Shown: positions 1-9,975 of the stretch, in pieces
Layout of the letters: each line of letters begins with the position of its first letter
Position numbering within the stretch: position 1 is the stretch's first letter
Assembly: GCA_902514275.1 (NCBI GenBank)
Contig: CABXQD010000003.1
Coordinates: forward strand, 1-64,000
DNA: 64,000 bases
Direction: 5' to 3'
From: an uncultured marine group I thaumarchaeote
GTDB taxonomy: Archaea; Thermoproteota; Nitrososphaeria; Nitrososphaerales; Nitrosopumilaceae
Position numbers and translations under genes: made by a program
Notes under the pieces: model-generated
Databases searched by the model: none
What the model was told of the DNA's origin: nothing
The model's input: only the letters and a program-made list of their open reading frames with translations

Positions 1-65
1 ATAAATTATCAAAAATTGTTAAATCCAATATGGATATTAACTCAATTGAGAAAATGTTACAATGA
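1..65 (+). CDS. C-terminal tail of a truncated upstream gene (possibly cobyric acid synthase)
   Basis: The reading frame starting at base 3 is open from the window edge to a TGA at 63-65 and encodes about 20 residues ending in an amphipathic stretch (SIEKMLQ). Its stop overlaps the ATG of the next gene (ATGA), as is usual inside an operon. Because the next three genes finish cobalamin, this could be the tail of another corrin gene such as cobQ, but 20 residues cannot identify it. The rest of the gene lies outside the window. Confidence 0.45.
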   Translation, partial: KLSKIVKSNMDINSIEKMLQ

Positions 66-1033
66 TTCTTGAATCTATATCTATTATCGGTTTTGCAATT
101 TTAATAGATTTGATTTTTGGTGATCCAAAAAATCGTTATCATCCAACAGCTTGGATAGGAACATTAATTGCAAAATTTACCCCAATTTTAAAACATCAAA
201 ATTCTTTATTTGAAAAAATTGGTGGTGTTTTCATAATAATATTTACTTCTAGTATTGTAATTTTGTTATTATCGAGTATTGATATTGGAATATCTTTAAT
301 CACTGTTGATTACGTATCATTAATTATTTCTGTAATTGTTGGAGCATTATTACTTAAAACAACCATTGCGATTCGTGGAATGGAAAAACACGCAATTAGT
401 GTTTTGGAATCTTTGGAGGATAATAATTTGGATATGGCTAGAAATTATTTATCTATGATTGTAAAACGAAAGACCACAAATTTAGATAAAAATCATGTAT
501 TTTCAGGCGTATTGGAGAGTATCAGTGAAAATACTGTTGATGGTATTACTGGACCTATGTTTTATTATGCAATTTTTGGCTTATTTGGTGCATTTGTCTA
601 TAGAGTAATCAATACTGCAGATTCAATGATTGGATACAAAAATGATATTTTTAAAAATTTAGGATGGTTTACAGCTAAATGTGATACAATCTTAAATTAT
701 ATTCCATCTAGGCTCACTGGATTAATGATGGTTGTTTCTGCAGCAATTTTGCAAAATAATTGGAAAAATTCTTACAAAATAATGATAAGAGATGGTAAAA
801 CAACTGAAAGTCCTAATGCTGGATATCCTATGGCAGCACTTGCAGGTGCTTTAGAAACTAAATTTGAAAAAATTAATCATTACAAATTAGGTGATGGTGA
901 AATTGTTTTAACAAAGTCTCATGTCTTATCTGCAATTAAAATTATGAAATTAACATCAATTCTTTTCTTTGGAACAATTGTAGTTCCAATAATTTTTATT
1001 TTGTATTTGATTGGATGGTGGCTTTATGTTTAA
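62..1033 (+). CDS. cobD: Adenosylcobinamide-phosphate synthase (CobD/CbiB family)
   Basis: Integral membrane enzyme that attaches aminopropanol (or its phosphate) to adenosylcobyric acid during B12 synthesis. The 323-aa length is normal. The family N-terminus is visible, with FGDPKNRYHPTAWIG near residues 19-33 and a multi-helix membrane body. The conserved central SENTVDGITGPMFYY block and the ESPNAGYPMAALAGAL block follow, and a last membrane helix closes the protein. The ATG overlaps the stop of the preceding frame. The gene is followed by cobS and cobY, so this is the late, nucleotide-loop part of a cobalamin operon. Confidence 0.93.
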   Translation: MILESISIIGFAILIDLIFGDPKNRYHPTAWIGTLIAKFTPILKHQNSLFEKIGGVFIIIFTSSIVILLLSSIDIGISLITVDYVSLIISVIVGALLLKTTIAIRGMEKHAISVLESLEDNNLDMARNYLSMIVKRKTTNLDKNHVFSGVLESISENTVDGITGPMFYYAIFGLFGAFVYRVINTADSMIGYKNDIFKNLGWFTAKCDTILNYIPSRLTGLMMVVSAAILQNNWKNSYKIMIRDGKTTESPNAGYPMAALAGALETKFEKINHYKLGDGEIVLTKSHVLSAIKIMKLTSILFFGTIVVPIIFILYLIGWWLYV

Positions 1034-1751
1034 ACAAATTGGTTCAGTATTTTCTTTCTTAACCATATTACCAACATCAAATTCTACATTAGATGATATT
1101 GCAAAATACATGTATCTATTTCCTGTTGTTGGAATTATAATTGGAATTTTAGTTGGTTCATTTGGTTTTGGTTTATCCTTTCTTTTAGATCCAATCATAG
1201 TTAGTTTTCTTGTAGTTGTATCAATTGCAATAATTACTGGAATTCATCATGCGGATGGTTTAGCTGATTTTGCTGATGGTCTTATGGTAAAAGGAAACAA
1301 ACAGAAAAAGCTAAATGCAATGAAAGATCTTTCTACTGGTTCTGCAGGTGTAGTTGCAATTGTTTTGTATTTGATTGGATTAGTTGTTGCGATTTCACTT
1401 ACAACTGGATTTGATTTGTTTAAAGCAATTTTGATTAGTGAAATTTTAGCAAAATTCTCAATGGTTTTAATGGCAAGTTTGGGAAATTCAGCGTCATTAG
1501 GCTCAAATTCACCTTTTATGAAAATCATGAAAGATAAGAAAAAATTGATGGCAGCGTTTCTAATTATGATAATCCCTGTTGCTATTTTGGGTGAAACTAC
1601 TGGGCTTGTAATGCTAGGCGTAACTTTTATTGTTACATTGATAATTTTAGTAATTTCTAATCGTAGTTTTGGCGGTATAACTGGTGATGTTCTTGGTTCA
1701 ACAAATGAGTTAACTCGTTTAGCATCATTAATGGTGTTTGTATCACTATGA
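1026..1751 (+). CDS. cobS: Adenosylcobinamide-GDP ribazoletransferase (cobalamin synthase)
   Basis: Membrane enzyme joining alpha-ribazole (phosphate) to adenosylcobinamide-GDP, the last assembly step of B12. The Asp-rich family motif HHADGLADFADGL sits in the first third and is followed by several hydrophobic helices. The late block FGGITGDVLGSTNE is also typical of CobS. I chose the ATG at 1026, which gives MFKQIGSVFSF and overlaps cobD by 8 nt. A TTG at 1011 would add only five unlikely residues. The 241-aa length is usual for the family. The stop overlaps the cobY start. Confidence 0.93.
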   Translation: MFKQIGSVFSFLTILPTSNSTLDDIAKYMYLFPVVGIIIGILVGSFGFGLSFLLDPIIVSFLVVVSIAIITGIHHADGLADFADGLMVKGNKQKKLNAMKDLSTGSAGVVAIVLYLIGLVVAISLTTGFDLFKAILISEILAKFSMVLMASLGNSASLGSNSPFMKIMKDKKKLMAAFLIMIIPVAILGETTGLVMLGVTFIVTLIILVISNRSFGGITGDVLGSTNELTRLASLMVFVSL

Positions 1752-2332
1752 TTGGTTTAGTTATGGCAGGTGGAAAAGGCACTCGCATGAATTTAGATGA
1801 TGAAAAATTACTGCTCAAATATAAAAAACCAATAATTCTTCATGTCATTGATTCTTTAAAAGACTCAAATTGTTTTTCAAAAATTTTTGCGTTAACCAGT
1901 CCTAATTCTCCAAAGACAAAAAATTTTTTACAAGAAAATAATGTAGAAATTATTAATACAAATGGTATTGGATACGTTGAAGATTTAAATTTCATACTTC
2001 AATCAACGAATGATTATGTTTTAGTAACTTCTGGTGATTTACCATTATTAGATCAAGATATAATAAAAAAAATTGTTAAACATCACGATCCTAAAAAAAT
2101 TTGGACAAGTGTACTTGTCACTAACAAATTTTTAACTATGATTGGATTAGAATCTGATTACTCAATACAGTACAATGATCAAACATGTAATTATACTGGA
2201 ATTTCTATAATTAATGCCAATAAAATTAATTCATCAAAAAACTTGGATGAAAATTATATTGTTATTGATGATAAAAGAATTGCATTTAATTTGAACACAA
2301 AGCAAGATTATGAATTACTCGGCACTACCTGA
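1748..2332 (+). CDS. cobY: GTP:adenosylcobinamide-phosphate guanylyltransferase (archaeal CobY type)
   Basis: Nucleotidyltransferase that activates adenosylcobinamide phosphate with GMP. Archaea use CobY in place of the bacterial CobU kinase/transferase. The 194-aa protein opens with the NTP-transferase signature GLVMAGGKGTRM (residues 3-14) and has a TSGDLPLLD metal/nucleotide block in the middle. The start overlaps cobS by 4 nt, and the gene is the last of the corrin set. Its 3' end overlaps the convergent rps27e by 18 nt. The general fold is certain. The substrate follows from the operon context. Confidence 0.88.
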   Translation: MIGLVMAGGKGTRMNLDDEKLLLKYKKPIILHVIDSLKDSNCFSKIFALTSPNSPKTKNFLQENNVEIINTNGIGYVEDLNFILQSTNDYVLVTSGDLPLLDQDIIKKIVKHHDPKKIWTSVLVTNKFLTMIGLESDYSIQYNDQTCNYTGISIINANKINSSKNLDENYIVIDDKRIAFNLNTKQDYELLGTT

Positions 2333-2512
2333 AACTTTGCCATTAATTTTTGCTTTAGAACCTGTTGGTTCTGAAATTGTATTGCCACATGAATTGCATG
2401 CAATAACTGTTGATGCATGAGAATACACTATTTGTAATTCACCGCATTCTTCACAATTAACTTTTTGAAACTTACTTGATGGTTTCGGAACTTCGATATG
2501 ATCTTTCTTCAT
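2315..2512 (-). CDS. rps27e: Small ribosomal subunit protein eS27
   Basis: A 65-aa zinc-ribbon ribosomal protein of the small subunit. Two CxxC pairs are visible, VNCEECGE and IACNSCGN, which bind one zinc. The length and the C-terminal GSKAKINGKVSGSAE tail fit archaeal S27e. It overlaps the end of rpl44e by 4 nt, forming the common archaeal L44e-S27e pair. It runs convergent to cobY. Confidence 0.95.
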   Translation of the reverse strand: MKKDHIEVPKPSSKFQKVNCEECGELQIVYSHASTVIACNSCGNTISEPTGSKAKINGKVSGSAE

Positions 2513-2790
2513 GCTGCTACCAACTCAAATTTCTTAATTCTAACCCCTGTTTTATTGTATTTCTTTTTACAAACAGTACATGTCATAATAGGAGTAACTT
2601 TCTTAGTAACTTTTGCTGGTTTTGCAAGTTTTGGGAATTTTTGTCCACCATAACCTTGTTTACGTTCAGCGTGACGACGTTCACCTCTAGCAGAACCACG
2701 TCTTTTTCCAGCCTTGTAAATGGAGACCTTTTGATCAGTATGTGTTTTACATTTTGCACAATACTTTCTGATCACCTTTGGAATGTTCAT
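2509..2790 (-). CDS. rpl44e: Large ribosomal subunit protein eL42 (archaeal L44e)
   Basis: A 93-aa basic zinc-binding protein near the ribosomal E site. An N-terminal YCAKCKTHT motif and a later MTCTVCKKKY motif supply the four cysteines. The RRGSARGERRHAERKQGYGG stretch is the strongly conserved RNA-binding core. It is the first gene of the pair with rps27e. On the minus strand, CTTAAATTA about 30 nt before the ATG is a plausible TATA box. Confidence 0.96.
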   Translation of the reverse strand: MNIPKVIRKYCAKCKTHTDQKVSIYKAGKRRGSARGERRHAERKQGYGGQKFPKLAKPAKVTKKVTPIMTCTVCKKKYNKTGVRIKKFELVAA

Positions 2791-2859
2791 ATCAACAAAA
2801 CCTCTTCACCCGTAATTTAAGCATTGAACCTATAATAGTCATAAATTCCATTTATTATT

Positions 2860-4623
2860 ATGAATTCAAGCCTAGCCCATTCTATTAATTCTCTCAATTC
2901 AGTAGCACTTGGTGAGAAAAAAGCTAATCTTGTCTTAACAAATTGCAATTTACTATCTGTTTACACTAGAGAAATCATTCCAAAAAGTCAGATCGCAATA
3001 ATTAATGATCGTATTGCATATGTTGGTCCTGATGCAACTCATACGATAGGACCAAAAACAAAAGTAATTGATATTCATGATAAATTTGTCAGTCCTGGAT
3101 TTGCAGATCCTCATTTGCATATTGATCAATTTGTATTGCCATCTGAATTTGCAAAACAAGCTCTTCTTTGTGGTGTAACATCTCTTTTTTCAGATCCAAT
3201 TGATATTGTTAGTGTTGCAGGTTACAAGGGGTTTCAAGAATTTCTTAAGTTAGGGGAGAATTTACCAATTAGAATTTTTCAAGCAGTTCCAGGAGGACTT
3301 CCTGTAGATGCAAAGTTCAGTAATAGTAAATCATTAAGTCCATCACAAGAAAAAACTGCAATAAAACATCCTCATGTAATTGGGATGGGTGAAGTTTTTT
3401 CATGGACTAAAGTAACTTTACGTGAACCAAAAACAATGAAATCACTTTCAACAATGTTAGAATGTGATTGTATTATTAATGGACATACTGCAGGTGCAAG
3501 TGGAAAAAAACTTAATGCATATGTTTCATCTGGTATACTTTCTTGTCACGAACCAATTAATTTTGATCAAGTGTTAGAAAGATTACGTTTAGGAATGTGG
3601 ATCATGATCAGAGAAGGTTCTATACGTCGTGATTTAAAAGAAATTATTCCACGTGTTTTATCAAATGGAACATATCTTAATCGGTTAATGTTTTGTTCTG
3701 ATGGTCTTGATCCATTAGATATTTCTAAATTTGGTCACATTGATTACTGCATACGTGAATCCATCAAACTTGGCTTAGAACCAATTGATGCGGTTACAAT
3801 GGCATCAAAGAATAATTTTGATTACTATAATATGGGAAAAGATCTTGGTGGTATTGCACCTGGAAAATTAGCTGATATCTTAGTTTTTGATAATTTAAAA
3901 TCATTTAAACCAAAACATGTTTTTGTTGGAGGTAAACTTGTTGTTTCTAATGGTTCTTTTGTAGCTCGCATAAGAAAGAATGTAATTTCTCCGTGGATTA
4001 AAAAAACAGTCAAGTTAAAAAAATTCTCTAAAAATGATTTTCTAATTAAATCCAAAAAAGATCATGTTGTAGCAAATACAATTTTTATGCAAAATGAAAT
4101 AATTACTAAATTGGGAACATCAGAACTTCATTCTAAAGATGGCCATGTTTCTGCATCTTTAGATTCTGATATTTGGAAAATTGCGGCATTTGATAGGATT
4201 CATGGAACAAATCAACATTCGATTGGATTTCTTGAAAATTTTGGTGCTGATATTGGTGCATTTGCTTCAACTTGGAGTTTTCATGAAAATGATTTGATCG
4301 TACTGGGTTCAAATGATTCTGATATGGCAATTGCATCAAACCATTTAATTAAAAATCAAGGTGGATTGGTTGTAGTCAAATCTGGAAAAATTCTTGCTTC
4401 ATTACCTTTACAATTTGGAGGAATAGTTTCTACTGATTCTTTTGAGACTGTCTCATCTAATTTTGAGAAGATCAATAATTCTATTGTAGAAGCAGGATGT
4501 AAATTCACTAGACCCCACCTGATCCCTCTTTTCCTGCCTTTTCTCGCGTTACCTTCGATAAGGATTCTTGCAGGCGGAATAGTTGATGTAAAAAAACGAT
4601 CTTACATATCGCCTATCAATTAG
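2860..4623 (+). CDS. ade: Adenine deaminase
   Basis: Amidohydrolase converting adenine to hypoxanthine in purine salvage. At 587 aa it matches full-length family members. The metal-binding motif FADPHLHID lies near residue 85. Further family blocks are GMGEVFSW, INGHTAGASGKKLNAY, SCHEPI and FCSDGLDP, with a C-terminal beta domain (LGTSELHSKDG region onward). The ATG follows an AT-rich divergent promoter shared with rpl44e. GuaA and GuaB in the same window complete the purine link, although the genes are not co-transcribed. Confidence 0.93.
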   Translation: MNSSLAHSINSLNSVALGEKKANLVLTNCNLLSVYTREIIPKSQIAIINDRIAYVGPDATHTIGPKTKVIDIHDKFVSPGFADPHLHIDQFVLPSEFAKQALLCGVTSLFSDPIDIVSVAGYKGFQEFLKLGENLPIRIFQAVPGGLPVDAKFSNSKSLSPSQEKTAIKHPHVIGMGEVFSWTKVTLREPKTMKSLSTMLECDCIINGHTAGASGKKLNAYVSSGILSCHEPINFDQVLERLRLGMWIMIREGSIRRDLKEIIPRVLSNGTYLNRLMFCSDGLDPLDISKFGHIDYCIRESIKLGLEPIDAVTMASKNNFDYYNMGKDLGGIAPGKLADILVFDNLKSFKPKHVFVGGKLVVSNGSFVARIRKNVISPWIKKTVKLKKFSKNDFLIKSKKDHVVANTIFMQNEIITKLGTSELHSKDGHVSASLDSDIWKIAAFDRIHGTNQHSIGFLENFGADIGAFASTWSFHENDLIVLGSNDSDMAIASNHLIKNQGGLVVVKSGKILASLPLQFGGIVSTDSFETVSSNFEKINNSIVEAGCKFTRPHLIPLFLPFLALPSIRILAGGIVDVKKRSYISPIN

Positions 4624-4667
4624 GCAATGTTAAAAAGGGGGATTTTGAGAATCGAAAATGAATCTAA

Positions 4668-6293
4668 ATGGCATCAATTCAACAAGGACCAAATGGACCT
4701 GTATTAGTTCTTAAAGAAAGTGCGTTACAACAAAAAGGTAAAGATGCACAACAAAACAATATTGCTGCAGCAAAATTAGTTGCAGAATTAGTTAAAAGTA
4801 GTCTTGGTCCACGTGGTCTTGATAAAATGCTAGTTGATTCCCTAGGCGACGTTACAATTACAAATGATGGTGCTACTATTCTTAAAGAAATTGATGTTCA
4901 ACACCCAGCAGCAAAAATGATTGTTGAGATTTCTAAAACTGTAGATAATGAAGTAGGTGATGGAACAACTTCTTCTGTTGTTTTCGGTGGTGCATTATTG
5001 GCAAGAGCTGAAGATCTTTTGAAAAAAGATGTTCATTCTTCAACAATTATTGAAGGTTTTCAAGCAGCATCTGAAAAAGTTCTTGAGATTTATTCACAAT
5101 TATCTAAAAAAATTCAACCAGATGATAAAGCATCACTTCTTAAAATTGCTTCAACCAGTATGCAATCAAAATTAATTTCTGAAGATAGTTCTAGTTTATC
5201 AAAAATTGTAGTTGATGCAATTCTTAGTATTGCAACAAAAAAAGGTGATCAATATTTTGTTGATCTAGAAAATATTAAAGTTGAAAAGAAACCAGGTGGT
5301 TCAATTGAAGATACACAAATTGTAAAAGGTATTGTTTTAGATAAAGAAATTGTTCATAGTGGAATGCCTACAAGAATAGAAAAAGCAAATATTGCATTAA
5401 TTAATTCTGCATTGGAAATTGAAAAAACTGAAATGAGTGCAGAAATTAGAATTACAGATCCAACTCAAATGCAAATGTTTTTGGAAGAAGAAAATAGAAT
5501 GCTAAAAACAATGGTTGATAAATTACATGATGTTGGTGCCAATGTTTTGATTTGTCAAAAAGGAATTGATGATATCGCACAACATTATCTTTCAAAACAT
5601 GGAATTATGGCAATTCGTCGTGTTAAAGAAAGTGACATGATTAAACTTTCTAAAGCTACAGATGGTCGAGTGATTAGTAACTTAGATGATTTAACTGAAA
5701 AAGATCTTGGTTCTGCTGATTTGGCTCACCAAAAGAAAGTTGAATCTGATAAATGGGTATTCATTGAAGGTTGCAAACATCCACAATCTGTTACATTACT
5801 AATTCGTGGAGGAACTCAAAGAGTAATAGACGAAGTTGATCGTTCAATTCATGATTCATTAATGGTTGTAAAAGATGTTATTGAAAAACCAGAAATTGTT
5901 GCAGGTGGAGGTGCTCCTGAAGCTTTTGCAGCATCTCAAATTAAAGAATGGGCAGATAATTTTAGTGGTCGAGAACAACTTGCAATTAAAAAATATGCTG
6001 AAGCATTAGAGATTATACCATTAACTATTTCTGAAAATGCAGGAATGGATCCAATTGATACAATGGCTACTTTACGATCAAAACAAAATCAAGGTCAAAA
6101 ATGGACTGGTATTGATGCAAAAAATACAAAAATTGCAGATATGATGGCAATTAATGTTGTAGAACCAATTGTAGTTAAAGAGCAGATAATTAAATCTGCA
6201 ACAGAAGCAGCATGTATGATACTCAGAATAGATGACGTTATTGCAATATCTGGTGGTCCAGGTGGCGGTGGCGGCATGCCTCCAATGGGTTAA
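4668..6293 (+). CDS. thsA: Thermosome subunit (group II chaperonin)
   Basis: ATP-dependent cytosolic folding chaperonin, 541 aa. The nucleotide-binding signature [12 protein letters not shown] and the [13 protein letters not shown] and DGTTSSVV blocks are in the equatorial domain. The apical domain lies centrally, and the family GGGAPE motif appears near residue 410. The protein ends in the Gly/Met-rich tail [13 protein letters not shown] seen in archaeal thermosomes. A TATA-like GTTAAAAAG at 4628-4636 lies about 36 nt before the ATG, giving at most a short leader. Confidence 0.97.
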   Translation: MASIQQGPNGPVLVLKESALQQKGKDAQQNNIAAAKLVAELVKSSLGPRGLDKMLVDSLGDVTITNDGATILKEIDVQHPAAKMIVEISKTVDNEVGDGTTSSVVFGGALLARAEDLLKKDVHSSTIIEGFQAASEKVLEIYSQLSKKIQPDDKASLLKIASTSMQSKLISEDSSSLSKIVVDAILSIATKKGDQYFVDLENIKVEKKPGGSIEDTQIVKGIVLDKEIVHSGMPTRIEKANIALINSALEIEKTEMSAEIRITDPTQMQMFLEEENRMLKTMVDKLHDVGANVLICQKGIDDIAQHYLSKHGIMAIRRVKESDMIKLSKATDGRVISNLDDLTEKDLGSADLAHQKKVESDKWVFIEGCKHPQSVTLLIRGGTQRVIDEVDRSIHDSLMVVKDVIEKPEIVAGGGAPEAFAASQIKEWADNFSGREQLAIKKYAEALEIIPLTISENAGMDPIDTMATLRSKQNQGQKWTGIDAKNTKIADMMAINVVEPIVVKEQIIKSATEAACMILRIDDVIAISGGPGGGGGMPPMG

Positions 6294-6332
6294 ATTTAGT
6301 TAAAACTTAATCATACTACTTTTCATAAATTA

Positions 6333-7202
6333 TTGTTGTACAAAATTGGTGTAGATTTAGGTGGAACAAAAATTGAAATTATTGTTCTTGATGACAATCT
6401 AAATATTTTAGAAAGAAAAAGGGTTCCAACCCCTCAAAATAATTATGATGAAATTATCAATTCAATTGTATCTTTAGTTAATGATGTATCTAAAAATATT
6501 TCTGATTTTTCTTTAGGAATTTGCTGTCCTGGTGCAATTTCAAAACAAACTGGATTAATTAAAAATAGTAATACTCAATGCTTAATTGGCAAATCCTTAA
6601 AAACTGATTTAGAAAATAAACTCCAAAAAAATATCTCTATTGAAAATGATGCTAATTGTTTCACTTTATCTGAATCTAAAATGGGTGCTGGTATTGAATT
6701 TGATTTAGTTTTTGGTGTAATTTTAGGGACTGGTGTGGGTGGAGGAATTGTAATTAATAATATTCTTCATTGTGGTAGAACCAATATTGCTGGTGAATGG
6801 GGACACCATACTTTGCATCAAAATGGTAATTCTTGCTACTGTGGAAAATCTGGTTGTGTGGAGACTTACATTAGTGGACCATCTTTAGAAAAACGTTGGA
6901 ATCATCTTACTGGATTAACCCAATCTATGCCTGAAATTATTAATAATTTTGATTATACTGTTGGAAAACAATGGAAAGATGAATTTCTAGATAATTTTGG
7001 CTATGGTCTTGCAAATGTAATTGATATTTTAGATCCTGATGCAATTATTCTGGGTGGCGGTTTATCAAATATCGATTTTTTATACACTGAAGGTGTGGAG
7101 TCAATTTATTCAAAAGTATTTTCAGATGTTATTGAAACTCCTATATTGAAAAATAAACTTGGAGATTCTTCAGGAGTATTTGGTGCTGCACTTTTAAATT
7201 AA
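6333..7202 (+). CDS. ROK-family sugar kinase (glucokinase-like)
   Basis: Predicted cytoplasmic ATP-dependent hexose kinase, 289 aa. The N-terminal phosphate-binding motif is GVDLGGTKIE, and GTGVGGGIVI follows mid-protein. The ROK zinc site is intact: GHHTLHQNG followed by CYCGKSGCVETYISG, so H and three Cys are present. The start is a TTG at 6333 or the in-frame TTG at 6336. A TATA-like GTTAAAACTTAA element lies about 28 nt upstream. The exact sugar (glucose, N-acetylmannosamine or another) cannot be read from the sequence. It overlaps the convergent gene by 4 nt. Confidence 0.85.
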   Translation: MLYKIGVDLGGTKIEIIVLDDNLNILERKRVPTPQNNYDEIINSIVSLVNDVSKNISDFSLGICCPGAISKQTGLIKNSNTQCLIGKSLKTDLENKLQKNISIENDANCFTLSESKMGAGIEFDLVFGVILGTGVGGGIVINNILHCGRTNIAGEWGHHTLHQNGNSCYCGKSGCVETYISGPSLEKRWNHLTGLTQSMPEIINNFDYTVGKQWKDEFLDNFGYGLANVIDILDPDAIILGGGLSNIDFLYTEGVESIYSKVFSDVIETPILKNKLGDSSGVFGAALLN

Positions 7203-7471
7203 TTTTCTGGACATCCTTCCATTTTTGCAATGAAATATCCATTAGTCATTATTTCAATTTCAGTATCTTCTGGAACCGATTCTGAATGACAAAACTTACA
7301 TTCTTCCGTAGTAACTTTTGCATTATTTTCTCCAATTGATTTTAGCCATTCTTTTGCAAAAGAAATTGCAGTTACAGAATCGTTTTTGTCAGTAATTACA
7401 TCAAAATGTATTGTATGTCCATCATTTGCTTTTACATAAGTATCAAACACATGAAAATCCATATCTATCAC
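7199..7471 (-). CDS. DUF2024-like small protein
   Basis: A 90-aa soluble protein whose N-terminus (FHVFDTYVKANDGHTIHFDV) matches my memory of the DUF2024 family, which has no known function. A TTEECKFCHSE segment provides one CxxC. The gene overlaps the next minus-strand gene by 4 nt (ATGA), so the two are probably translated from one message. No signal peptide or membrane segment is visible. Confidence 0.65.
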   Translation of the reverse strand: MIDMDFHVFDTYVKANDGHTIHFDVITDKNDSVTAISFAKEWLKSIGENNAKVTTEECKFCHSESVPEDTEIEIMTNGYFIAKMEGCPEN

Positions 7472-7830
7472 AAATTTTTTACATATTCGTCTCTAATTTC
7501 AAGAGTTTTATCTACAATTTCATTTACATCTACATCTAATTCTGTAGTAATCAAAATTAATCCTGCACCTCCAATTGGTATTGTTATTCTATAGATTTTT
7601 TCATATTTTGCTAATGCAAAAATTGGTGTTCCAATTTTGTCTGCAGTTTTTTTCCTTGTTGACCATCGGTAAATTGCTTGTGATAATGATGTTTCAGTTT
7701 CTTCTCTAGTTAGATGCGATGTAACACCTGGTCTTATTTTATCATGAAGTTCACCATAATCATAAACTGCGGCATATCTGATTTTTTCATTGAATTCTAA
7801 TATTTCATCACAAATTTTTTCATAGCTCAT
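7468..7830 (-). CDS. Conserved archaeal protein of unknown function (possibly DUF6659-like)
   Basis: A 120-aa protein opening MSYEKICDEILEFNEKIRYA. It continues with a possible ligand-sensing alpha/beta fold (AAVYDYGELHDKIRPG, then YRITIPIGGAGLILITTELD). This pattern resembles small roadblock- or profilin-like proteins that are abundant in thaumarchaea, but I cannot assign a function. It lies 9 nt after guaA on the same strand and overlaps the DUF2024-like gene, so all three may form one operon. Confidence 0.6.
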   Translation of the reverse strand: MSYEKICDEILEFNEKIRYAAVYDYGELHDKIRPGVTSHLTREETETSLSQAIYRWSTRKKTADKIGTPIFALAKYEKIYRITIPIGGAGLILITTELDVDVNEIVDKTLEIRDEYVKNL

Positions 7831-7839
7831 GATCTTTCA

Positions 7840-9363
7840 CTATTGTGGCTCAATTGTTGCTGGTGGTTTACTTGAAATTGTATATGTTACCCATGTTACA
7901 TCTTCAATTTCGTTAGTGATTCTATTACTCATTTTCTCTAGTACTCCATGTGGCAGTCTTGTCCAATCAGCAGTCATTGCGTCAATAGAATCTACAACTC
8001 TTATCATAACTATGTTTCCATATTTTCTTTCATCGCCTACTACGCCTACTGCTTTATCATCCCCTACAGCGGCATATGCTTGCCAAACTTTAGTATAAAA
8101 TCCAGACTCCATTAATTCTTCTTCAACAATTTTACTTGCTATTTTTGAAATTTGTAATTTTGTCTGAGTTATTTCTCCCATAATTCTAACTGATAATCCT
8201 GGACCTGGAAATGGATGTCTCATGAAAAGATTTTCAGGAACACCTAGAATTTTAGCTATTTCTCTAACTTCATCTTTATATAATTCTCTTAATGGTTCTA
8301 AAATTTCTAAATTCAACCAATCTGGTAATCCTCCAACATTATGATGAGATTTTATTACATCTGCTGGGCCTTTTGAAACCCCACTTTCGATTACATCTGG
8401 ATATAGTGTTCCTTGAGCTAACCATTTGAACGGACCTTCTTTTTCAGCAAAATTTGTAAAAACACGAATGAATTCTTCACCCACAATTTTTCTTTTTTGT
8501 TCCGGATCTTCTATTCCTTTTAATTTTTCAAGAAATTGATTACCTGCATCTATTGATGTAAAATTAACTTTAAAATTTTCTTTAAACATATCTTCTACTT
8601 CTTTTTCTTCATTTAATCTTAACAATCCATTATCTACAAAGACACACTTGAGTCTATTTCCAATTGCTTTGTCAATTAGTAATGCCACTACTGTAGAATC
8701 TATTCCACCACTAACTCCACATAATACATTTCCATCAATTTTAGAAATTTTTTCTACTGCTGTTTCAATAAAACCTTCCATTGTCCAATCTTGTTTTGCA
8801 CCACAAACTTTTAGAACAAAATTCTTTAGAATCTCGGTGCCTTGTTCTGTATGAACTACTTCTGGATGAAATTGAATTCCATATACTGATTTTTCATCTG
8901 ATGCAATTGCAGCTGCTTTTGCCCCTTCAGTATGACCAATTATCTTAAATCCTGATGGAATTTCTTCAGCCTCATCACCATGACTCATCCATGCACGAAC
9001 AGATTCTCCTATACCATTTAACAAATCACTGTCGTTGTCTACTGTTAATAATGATGAACCATATTCTTTGTTTGCTCTTTTTACTTTCCCTCCAAACTTA
9101 TCTACAATTAATTGATGTCCATAACAAATTCCTAGTAATGGTAAATCCATGTCAAAAATTTTATTTTCTGGAACTGGAGCTTCTGAATTATAAACACTAG
9201 ATGGTCCCCCTGAAAAAATTATTCCTTTTGGATTATGTTTTTGAATTTCTTCATAACTGATATCATATGGTACTAACTCTGCAAAAACAGAAAATTCTCT
9301 AATCCTTCTACAAATTAAATGACTATACTGTGAACCAAAGTCTAAAACTAAAATTTTGTCCAT
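7840..9363 (-). CDS. guaA: GMP synthase (glutamine-hydrolysing)
   Basis: Converts XMP to GMP using glutamine and ATP. The 507-aa protein is the fused form, which is worth noting because many archaea split it into two subunits. The N-terminal class I amidotransferase has nucleophile Cys80 in GICYGHQL and the FHPEV block. The ATP-pyrophosphatase P-loop GVSGGIDST follows, and the C-terminal dimerisation domain includes HPFPGPGLSVRIMGE. It sits 4 nt after the upstream unknown gene. The IMP dehydrogenase that makes its substrate is at 11.6 kb on the other strand. Confidence 0.97.
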   Translation of the reverse strand: MDKILVLDFGSQYSHLICRRIREFSVFAELVPYDISYEEIQKHNPKGIIFSGGPSSVYNSEAPVPENKIFDMDLPLLGICYGHQLIVDKFGGKVKRANKEYGSSLLTVDNDSDLLNGIGESVRAWMSHGDEAEEIPSGFKIIGHTEGAKAAAIASDEKSVYGIQFHPEVVHTEQGTEILKNFVLKVCGAKQDWTMEGFIETAVEKISKIDGNVLCGVSGGIDSTVVALLIDKAIGNRLKCVFVDNGLLRLNEEKEVEDMFKENFKVNFTSIDAGNQFLEKLKGIEDPEQKRKIVGEEFIRVFTNFAEKEGPFKWLAQGTLYPDVIESGVSKGPADVIKSHHNVGGLPDWLNLEILEPLRELYKDEVREIAKILGVPENLFMRHPFPGPGLSVRIMGEITQTKLQISKIASKIVEEELMESGFYTKVWQAYAAVGDDKAVGVVGDERKYGNIVMIRVVDSIDAMTADWTRLPHGVLEKMSNRITNEIEDVTWVTYTISSKPPATIEPQ

Positions 9364-9367
9364 ACTA

Positions 9368-9940
9368 TCACTTACTAATATTTTCCAACATTCTAGTTAA
9401 TGACCATCCTGCGGTGTTAATTAATTCAGTCACTCTTTGTTTTTCTCTGTAATTTTTAATAATAATTTCTCTAATGTCAGTTCCGTTTTTATTAATAATA
9501 TAATTAATGATTGATTCCTTCTGGATCTTTCCATTCTCTGCTTCAACAGAATCCTTCTTCTTCATTTCTCCAATAATTCTATCTAAAAAGAATGATTTGA
9601 ATGGTGGTGTATCTGCATTGATCAAAATTTGTTCATCCAAAATTATTGAGACTTGTTCAGGTGTAACATATGCATTTGCAATTATTTTGCCATCATTTCC
9701 TCTTTTAATTGGAATTGAATTCTCAACTGGTTCTGGCACTTCACTTTTTTCCTCTATTTTAGGTTTAACTTGTGTTTTTAATTTGGATGCCTTGACAAAA
9801 CTAGAATCTTTTAGAAATTCATCTAATACCGTGATATTTTTCTCTAACATGTCAATTCCTTCCTGATGTTTATCTACCTGTTGTAGCATATTTTCTCTTA
9901 AAGCAACTATTTCTTTTACTTGCTCTTCTGAGAATTTCAT
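9368..9940 (-). CDS. Unknown protein with coiled-coil N-terminus, upstream of guaA
   Basis: A 190-aa protein that I do not recognise. Residues 1-45 look like a helical coiled coil (KFSEEQVKEIVALRENMLQQ). A charged low-complexity linker follows, then a C-terminal helical domain from about residue 85 (KRGNDGKIIANAYVTPEQV) ending in WSLTRMLENISK. No membrane segment is present. It lies 4 nt from guaA and may be co-transcribed. The two-part design, helical stalk plus small globular domain, suggests a scaffold or nucleic-acid-associated protein, but that is only inference. Confidence 0.6.
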   Translation of the reverse strand: MKFSEEQVKEIVALRENMLQQVDKHQEGIDMLEKNITVLDEFLKDSSFVKASKLKTQVKPKIEEKSEVPEPVENSIPIKRGNDGKIIANAYVTPEQVSIILDEQILINADTPPFKSFFLDRIIGEMKKKDSVEAENGKIQKESIINYIINKNGTDIREIIIKNYREKQRVTELINTAGWSLTRMLENISK

Positions 9941-9975
9941 AATTTAATTAATCAGTAATGGGTATTAAATGCATT